This document shows, in pieces, positions 46,879 through 52,132 of a stretch of DNA of 54,642 nt (position 1 is its first letter; the number at the start of each line of letters is the position of its first letter). The notes below the pieces were generated by a model. That model was not told the DNA's origin. It made no database searches and saw only the letters and a list, made by a program, of their open reading frames with translations. Position numbers and translations under genes: made by a program. The stretch comes from Candidatus Wildermuthbacteria bacterium RIFOXYD1_FULL_50_12 (GTDB lineage Bacteria > Patescibacteriota > Minisyncoccia > Minisyncoccales > UBA10102): NCBI GenBank assembly GCA_001825035.1, contig MHUO01000008.1, positions 1 through 54,642 of the forward strand, written 5' to 3'.

Positions 46879-47757
46879 ATGCGCTTGGCTTCTCCCCGTG
46901 TTGTCAAAGAAATCCTTGCCAAACAAAGCATCAAACCCAGCCGCGGCCTTGGGCAGAATTTTTTAATTGACGGCAATGTCGTGAAAAAGCTGGCTGACAC
47001 AGCCAACATAGACCCCAACGACACTGTGTTGGAAATCGGCCCGGGCATTGGCACCCTCACTCAAGAACTTGCTCCCCGCGCCAAAAAAGTAATCGCCGTG
47101 GAAAAAGACCGAAAAATGGTTGAAATACTCAAAGAAACCCTCGCGGGGCTCCAAAACATAGAAATTGTATGCACAGATGTCTTAAAACTCGATACCCAGC
47201 CCAAGGATTGCTCCAGAGGCGCATCCGCCTTGGGCGGAGGTCCGCCTCGGGCGGAAAACTACAAAGTAGTGGCAAACTTGCCCTACTATATTACAGCTCC
47301 TGTCATACGGAAATTTTTGGAGGGGGAACACAAACCTGCCTGCGCAGGCAGGCCAGAATCTTTGACGCTTATTGTGCAGAAAGAGGTTGCCCAACGAATC
47401 TGCGCAAAACCTCCGGATATGAACATCCTTGCCGTATCCGTGCAAATATACGCAGTGCCGAAAATTATCGCATATATAAAGAAAACGTCGTTCTGGCCTC
47501 AGCCAAAAGTTGACGCCGCCATACTGCAAATCACACCTCTTGCACACCCTTATCCCATACATTTCCCCAAATTCTTCACAATCGTGAAAGCCGGGTTTAA
47601 ACAGCCGAGAAAGCAGCTTATGAATAACTTGTCTGTGGGGTTTGGTTTTTCGCGGCAAAAAACAGAACAATGGCTTTACAAAAACAATATCCACTCCACT
47701 CGCCGCGCCGAAACCCTATCCTTGCAGGATTGGATAAACCTTGCAAATACCTTATAA
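46879..47757 (+). CDS. rsmA: 16S rRNA dimethyladenosine transferase
   Basis: A 292-residue KsgA/RsmA enzyme that dimethylates two adjacent adenines near the 3' end of 16S rRNA. AdoMet motif: LEIGPGIGTLTQEL; catalytic motif NLPYYITAPVI; N terminus SRGLGQNFLID. I chose ATG 46879; the track start is a GTG 6 nt upstream. A TACATT box lies 6 nt before this ATG, so a leaderless start is likely. Two loops are swollen by palindromic insertions: SRGASALGGGPPRAE (47224-47255) and HKPACAGRPES (47335-47352), both placed between conserved motifs. The stop codon overlaps the -10 box of the next gene. Confidence 0.94.
   Translation: MRLASPRVVKEILAKQSIKPSRGLGQNFLIDGNVVKKLADTANIDPNDTVLEIGPGIGTLTQELAPRAKKVIAVEKDRKMVEILKETLAGLQNIEIVCTDVLKLDTQPKDCSRGASALGGGPPRAENYKVVANLPYYITAPVIRKFLEGEHKPACAGRPESLTLIVQKEVAQRICAKPPDMNILAVSVQIYAVPKIIAYIKKTSFWPQPKVDAAILQITPLAHPYPIHFPKFFTIVKAGFKQPRKQLMNNLSVGFGFSRQKTEQWLYKNNIHSTRRAETLSLQDWINLANTL
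47224..47255. repeat. Double palindrome inside rsmA
   Basis: TCCGCC-TTG-GGCGGA (47224-47238) and TCCGCC-TCG-GGCGGA (47241-47255) in tandem, with the same arms as the tig, GH3 and tRNA copies, inserted in frame before NLPYY. Confidence 0.82.
47335..47352. repeat. Second palindrome inside rsmA
   Basis: A perfect 18-nt CCTGCCTGCGCAGGCAGG, identical to the pnp copy but read in another frame (PACAGRP). Confidence 0.85.
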
Positions 47758-47758
47758 T
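47730..47758 (+). promoter_or_regulatory. Leaderless promoter inside the 3' end of rsmA
   Basis: TTGGAT (47730-47735), 17 bp, TATAAT (47753-47758), 6 nt, ATG at 47765. The rsmA stop codon TAA lies within the -10 box. Confidence 0.8.
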
Positions 47759-47764
47759 AAAGAA

Positions 47765-48202
47765 ATGCGGCTCCCCACCCTTGGCATCGTCACCGCCGTT
47801 TTGATTATCGCGCTTGTTGCCAGCATCTGGTTTTGGATTGCAATGTTTGGCCGGCAAACTCCTTCCGGTACAGGAGAACCGCTCACTAACTGCGCTGCCT
47901 TCGGAGAAGCTCGCGAGAGCTGCGAAAAAAGCATTGCGGTCGCGACAACGACCTTTTCTGGCACCGTTCTTGAAAGCAAACCCCTTTCTCACGAAGAAGC
48001 AAAACAGAAATACGGCGTACTGCTCAACAAATGGAACACAACGGTATGGGAAATTAAAATTGAGCTCTCGCCCTCAATTCCTTTCTCCAAGCCACAAGCC
48101 CAAAGAGAAGAATCTCCTATCAACGTTCGGCGAATTGTTGTTCTCACGGATCCCTCAGCCAAAATTGCGTTTCCAGTGAAATATGAAGTGGACACTCCAT
48201 GA
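47765..48202 (+). CDS. Single-helix exported protein of unknown function
   Basis: A 145-residue protein with an N-terminal membrane helix or signal anchor (IVTAVLIIALVASIWFWIAMF, residues 6-26) and an extracytoplasmic domain with two cysteines (NCAAF...ESCEK) and several beta-strand-like segments (TTVWEIKIELSPS, VRRIVVLTDPSAKIAF). I do not recognise a family. Its stop overlaps the start of the large ectodomain protein by ATGA, so the two are co-translated and probably work in the same surface structure. A perfect leaderless promoter precedes it. Confidence 0.72.
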   Translation: MRLPTLGIVTAVLIIALVASIWFWIAMFGRQTPSGTGEPLTNCAAFGEARESCEKSIAVATTTFSGTVLESKPLSHEEAKQKYGVLLNKWNTTVWEIKIELSPSIPFSKPQAQREESPINVRRIVVLTDPSAKIAFPVKYEVDTP

Positions 48203-50172
48203 GAAAGTATAGATATTATCACAAGGCCTTCTCCCTGGGACTTTCCTTTATATTCTTTTTGGGTTTATTGTTTCTTTTTGCGACGATCCTCCCGGACACT
48301 GCAAAAGCCGATTGGTCTTGTTTCGGCCAGGCATATCCAGTTAATAACTGCCCCTTCCCCCCGTCTGGATTCACTGGCGCCTGCAAGGGCTCCGATGTCG
48401 CGGGAGTATGCGAAAACATGGGCGGGAGTTCCATAGGGTGGTCTGTTTGTGTTGAATGTCTTTTTGGTTGCGTACTCGATGCTTGGCTGCTGCCCCAATG
48501 CTTTATACCTCCGCCACCCCTGCCAACTGTTTCTATCTCTGCAGCCCCTTCGTCAATCATAGCAGGACAAAGTTCGACGCTCTCGTGGAACACCACAAAC
48601 GCTGTATCTTGTTGGGCATGGGGAGATTGGGGTGGAGTAAAACCCACTTCTGGCGCTCAGGCCGTAAGCCCTGGTACAACATCCACGTATGGAATTACCT
48701 GTCTAAATGCCATCGGTAATCAAGCTTTTGACACCACTACTATTACCGTTACTCCTCTGTGCGCAGCCCCCAATTCCTGCGTTGCGAATGCGGCTGTTTG
48801 TGCTGCTACGGGCGGAAGCGTCGACGCCGGCTATGCGTGCCTCCCGGCAGGAGTATGCTGCTCTCCGGCGCCGTGCGTGCCAACAACGGTTTGCGCGGGA
48901 GGACACCTGAGGGATTCTTGCACAGGAGCTATCACTACTGACTGCGGAGGAAGAGGGTGCACATCCGTTCCCCTTCAGTGTAATCCCATACAGTACACAC
49001 TCATCGTTTCAAGGGCAGGCGGCGGGGCCGGCACGGTAACGAGCGCTCCGGCTGGCATCAACTGCGGAGGCGCTTGTTCTGCCTTCTATAACGACGGTAC
49101 CACCATAACCCTGACGGCAGCGCCCGCAGGAGCTGATTCGTTTCAAAGCTGGTCTGTAAACTGCACTCCGCTCGCTGATCCCCGCCAATGCCAGATTACT
49201 CTCACTTCTAACCAAACCGTAACGGCTACGTTTAATCAGGCGCCGCAGGTGGACGCTGGGGCGGACCAGAGCGTTCCTCTTACCTGCCCCCCGACCGGAT
49301 GTTCCGTGAATGCCACGCTTTCGGGCATCGTGACAGACGACGGAATTCCAGGACCCTACACCGTAGAGTGGCGCCTTGTTGCGGGAGATGCCACAAAGGT
49401 GACAATAGCTGCGCCGGATTTAGAAACCACAACTGTAACCATTACCGGAAGCGGATATTACCGCTTTGAACTTACGGCAAACGACGGCTCTGCCACCGGT
49501 TCAGACAGGGTTGATGTAAGAGTGCTCAACGACCCACCTCAGGTAAACATAGCCGGGCCCGCTGTGGTGGAAGTTAAGTTCGGATTTCTCCCCATTATGC
49601 TTCAGGGAATCGCAAACGATGACGGGCGCCCCGCCCCTCCGGGAAATCTTGAGGTGCGGTGGAGCGGATTGGGACCTGGCATCGCAACCTTCAGCAATCC
49701 GGAAGAAAGAAATACCGAACTGCGCTTTTCTCAAGCCGGCGTCTATATTATCACGTTCGGTGCTGAAGACGGCGAGCTTCCAAGGGAAGCAAACGTGGAG
49801 GTCAGGTACGGCGCGCCCGAGCGCTACGGCTTAATTCCCTGCGGGGTGATTATTGACAATCCTGCCACTCCTTGGAACGAAACCGAGGGTTGCCAACTGC
49901 GGCACACGCTTTTGCTCTTGCGGAATGTCATTGATTTTACCCTTTGGCGGCTCATCCCGCTCGTCATTGCCGTGCTCGTGGTTGCCACCGGAGCCATTTT
50001 CTTCTTCCAGTTCGGAGGACCCGAAGTTATGGCAAAAGTGCGGCGCATCTGGTCTGCGATATTCAAGGGAGTACTCATCTTGCTGTTCTCGTGGCTCTTC
50101 CTTAACTTTCTTCTCGGCATTCTCGGCTTTGACATCTCCATCTTCGGCCAGTGGTACGCGATCACACCTTGA
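48199..50172 (+). CDS. Large Ig/PKD ectodomain protein with C-terminal VirB2-like module
   Basis: A 657-residue surface protein. Signal peptide (1-37, ending AKA); an Ig-like domain (VSISAAPSSIIAGQSSTLSW...); a Cys-rich block (about 195-255); a bacterial repeat domain (GGGAGTVTSAPAGINCGGAC...VTATFN); two PKD-like domains (about 355-550); then LIPCGVII and two membrane helices (LIPLVIAVLVVATGAIFFFQF and IFKGVLILLFSWLFLNFLLGILGF) of TrbC/VirB2 type. The whole ectodomain lies before the membrane module, the reverse of the DUF1554 protein. It overlaps the previous gene by ATGA. A surface adhesin or secretion-apparatus subunit is inferred. Confidence 0.75.
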   Translation: MRKYRYYHKAFSLGLSFIFFLGLLFLFATILPDTAKADWSCFGQAYPVNNCPFPPSGFTGACKGSDVAGVCENMGGSSIGWSVCVECLFGCVLDAWLLPQCFIPPPPLPTVSISAAPSSIIAGQSSTLSWNTTNAVSCWAWGDWGGVKPTSGAQAVSPGTTSTYGITCLNAIGNQAFDTTTITVTPLCAAPNSCVANAAVCAATGGSVDAGYACLPAGVCCSPAPCVPTTVCAGGHLRDSCTGAITTDCGGRGCTSVPLQCNPIQYTLIVSRAGGGAGTVTSAPAGINCGGACSAFYNDGTTITLTAAPAGADSFQSWSVNCTPLADPRQCQITLTSNQTVTATFNQAPQVDAGADQSVPLTCPPTGCSVNATLSGIVTDDGIPGPYTVEWRLVAGDATKVTIAAPDLETTTVTITGSGYYRFELTANDGSATGSDRVDVRVLNDPPQVNIAGPAVVEVKFGFLPIMLQGIANDDGRPAPPGNLEVRWSGLGPGIATFSNPEERNTELRFSQAGVYIITFGAEDGELPREANVEVRYGAPERYGLIPCGVIIDNPATPWNETEGCQLRHTLLLLRNVIDFTLWRLIPLVIAVLVVATGAIFFFQFGGPEVMAKVRRIWSAIFKGVLILLFSWLFLNFLLGILGFDISIFGQWYAITP

Positions 50173-50214
50173 CTTTTGTTTTCAAATCAAATCCGCGTTC
50201 TCCCTTTCAAATCC

Positions 50215-50279
50215 TTGACATTTTCGGGGGAATATAGGTATAATTAAAATAGCGCAATCTGCCCATTTTAATCTGGGCA
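50215..50279 (+). promoter_or_regulatory. Strong promoter and leader hairpin
   Basis: Perfect TTGACA (50215-50220), 18 bp, perfect TATAAT (50239-50244). The leader holds a TGCCCA/TGGGCA hairpin (50260-50279) and then a strong ribosome site AAGGAGGT before ATG 50314. Confidence 0.82.
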
Positions 50280-50313
50280 AAAGCAAAAGTACATACTAGG
50301 AAGGAGGTGGCCA

Positions 50314-50859
50314 ATGGTCACCATCGGACTACCAAGGAAAAAGGAATTCCGGATCCCGTGGTGGATACTCGGCGTCGCCATCGCGGCCATTGTCGTTGGC
50401 GCCGCGCTGGGCGCCGTTCTGCCGACGATGATCTTCGGCGGCAAGACCGCCGCCACCGACGTTCCGGCCGCTCCGGTGGTCAACACTGCCCAGATTGAGC
50501 GGCCAGCACCGCCTGCCCCAGTGACGAACAACCTTGGCTTCCAGGGACGCGCGGCACCAAGTGCCGCCTTCCCCCTCAGCGACGAGGAGTACCTCGCGGC
50601 CTCGCAACAAGCACTCGCGGACCCAAACACCCAAGGTGTGCAAGACGCTTTCGCAACACTCGGCCTGTTTGGAGATTCCTCGCGTATCGTCGTTTCTCCT
50701 CGTCGAGTGGATGAAGTAAGGGGCGCTTTGTACATTACCTATGAGGCGAAAACGCCGGAGGGGGATCTCTTCCGGCGCATGGGGAGAACCCTCGATATTA
50801 TGGTGGGGTTTGAACCCGCCACGGGTTGGAGGGCATCCGTGCAACCTCGCTCTCAATAG
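50314..50859 (+). CDS. Single-helix protein with strong expression signals
   Basis: A 181-residue protein. A basic N terminus is followed by one membrane helix (WILGVAIAAIVVGAALGAVLP, residues 18-38), an Ala/Pro-rich linker and a compact C-terminal domain (LSDEEYLAASQQALAD...RIVVSPRRVDEVRGALYITYEAKTPEGDLFRRMGRTLDIMVGF). I do not recognise a family. It differs from its neighbours in reading visibly GC-richer, with codons such as GCC and GTC, a consensus promoter, a structured leader and a near-perfect Shine-Dalgarno sequence. It is likely highly expressed or recently acquired. A terminator hairpin follows. Confidence 0.75.
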   Translation: MVTIGLPRKKEFRIPWWILGVAIAAIVVGAALGAVLPTMIFGGKTAATDVPAAPVVNTAQIERPAPPAPVTNNLGFQGRAAPSAAFPLSDEEYLAASQQALADPNTQGVQDAFATLGLFGDSSRIVVSPRRVDEVRGALYITYEAKTPEGDLFRRMGRTLDIMVGFEPATGWRASVQPRSQ

Positions 50860-50880
50860 GTCGCCGGTAGGGCGCTCATG

Positions 50881-50909
50881 CGGGGGAGGAACTTTGAGTT
50901 CCTCCCCCG
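50881..50909. terminator. Terminator hairpin
   Basis: CGGGGGAGGAAC/GTTCCTCCCCCG with a 5-nt loop, followed by TCTTAATTTTC. It separates the plus-strand gene at 50314 from the convergent minus-strand gene. Confidence 0.75.
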
Positions 50910-50952
50910 TCTTAATTTTCAGGCACTCTCTTTTAAACTATACTCTATGGGA

Positions 50953-52068
50953 TCAGGGCTCCAAGATATTCATAATTACTTCGTCCCTGGCGCTTTGACC
51001 TGTGGCATTAAAACAGGTTACATCAAATATGACCTGATATGGAGGAGGATAACCTACATACGGACCCCTCCTAACTTTCGTATTAAATTCCGGGTCAGTG
51101 ATTGGCGCTCCATTAAAGACCCCTCCCACCAGTTCGGGCCCTCCAAAGCACTTTGTAGCATTGCTCGTAAACAGATAAACATCGACGTCTGGAACCGCTG
51201 GAACTGTCAAGGGACCATCGGAGCGCTCCAGGGGACCAACACGATCAGGATCAACTTTAAGATCGACGACTGGCAGAGGTTCAGGGGGGCCCGCAGAGGC
51301 AACACCCACAGGCAGTATAGCGTGCATCGTAGTCCCAAAACCAGGTCTATAGCAATCAAGCATGAAAAATGTCGGCGAAGTAGTAATGGGACCAACCGTC
51401 GCGCTCCCTCTAAAATCGGCGGGGTTGAGCGTAACAGTCCATAATCCTCCGGGATCGCTCGTTCCATCGCAGCGATCGAAAGCCGGATCTACGTTCCATG
51501 CCAATTCCGCAGAATTCCCGGAGTCCACGGTCGCACTTTTCCCGCCATTTACTGTAAAATCGAGGCCGAAAACTGGGGTTGGCATTCTGAGAGGATCGCA
51601 CGCCCCCTCTCTAAGTTTCGTACAATCAACCGGCTCAAAAATCGATCCGCTCAACACCGTAAGCTCTGGATTGATTACCTGAACAATAAGAAAAGACGAC
51701 ACTACAAGGAGGAGCCCGATGATGGCATTGCGTATTTTGTCGCGCGCTTCGCCAGCCATGGAAGGAGCGGCCCCCGAAACCAGCCATTGCACCCCGCCCC
51801 ACACGAGCATTACAAACGCAGACAATGCCGCAATCCCGACGATAAAATAGTATAAGTAAGCAATGATTTCGGCGAGATTTTGGTTTATGTTCAGGTTAAA
51901 GGGCCCGAATTTTGGATAGCTTAAATTTAAGCATATATTGTCTTCCGGGACGCACGTACTGCCGCATAGTTTCTCGCCGGACGCGCATGCTTGAGCCAGT
52001 GCAAAGACAGGAGCAAGGAGCACAATAAGCAAAGCGCAAGTAAGAAATACCCCAAAGAAACTTCTCAT
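50953..52068 (-). CDS. VirB2-like module with C-terminal ectodomain
   Basis: A 371-residue surface protein. Signal peptide (1-24, ending ALA), a Cys-rich segment (CASGEKLCGSTCVPEDNICL), two membrane helices (IIAYLYYFIVGIAALSAFVMLVWGGVQWL and IRNAIIGLLLVVSSFLIVQVI) of VirB2/TrbC type, then about 225 residues of beta-rich, Ig-like ectodomain with scattered cysteines. ATG 52068 was chosen, because it starts a signal peptide and follows TATAAT by 7 nt; the track start (52350) lies in the divergent VirB6-like gene. It is one of three VirB2-like fusions in the window. A role in a T4SS-derived surface machine is inferred. Confidence 0.78.
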   Translation of the reverse strand: MRSFFGVFLTCALLIVLLAPVFALAQACASGEKLCGSTCVPEDNICLNLSYPKFGPFNLNINQNLAEIIAYLYYFIVGIAALSAFVMLVWGGVQWLVSGAAPSMAGEARDKIRNAIIGLLLVVSSFLIVQVINPELTVLSGSIFEPVDCTKLREGACDPLRMPTPVFGLDFTVNGGKSATVDSGNSAELAWNVDPAFDRCDGTSDPGGLWTVTLNPADFRGSATVGPITTSPTFFMLDCYRPGFGTTMHAILPVGVASAGPPEPLPVVDLKVDPDRVGPLERSDGPLTVPAVPDVDVYLFTSNATKCFGGPELVGGVFNGAPITDPEFNTKVRRGPYVGYPPPYQVIFDVTCFNATGQSARDEVIMNILEP

Positions 52069-52075
52069 TAGTTTT

Positions 52076-52126
52076 ATTATACCCTCTTGCAAATATTTTG
52101 TACACAAGAACAATTTGCTATATAAT
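52076..52126. promoter_or_regulatory. Divergent leaderless promoters
   Basis: Plus: TTGTAC (52098-52103), 17 bp, TATAAT (52121-52126), 6 nt, ATG 52133. Minus: TATAAT (52081-52076), 7 nt, ATG 52068; its -35 falls in the same TTGTACA region. Both mRNAs should begin at or next to the start codon. Confidence 0.78.
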
Positions 52127-52132
52127 AGGTGA

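Noticed and set aside
1008-47352. CRISPR array
   Set aside because: The palindromic repeats are scattered single copies within genes, not regularly spaced with unique spacers; no cas genes are present.
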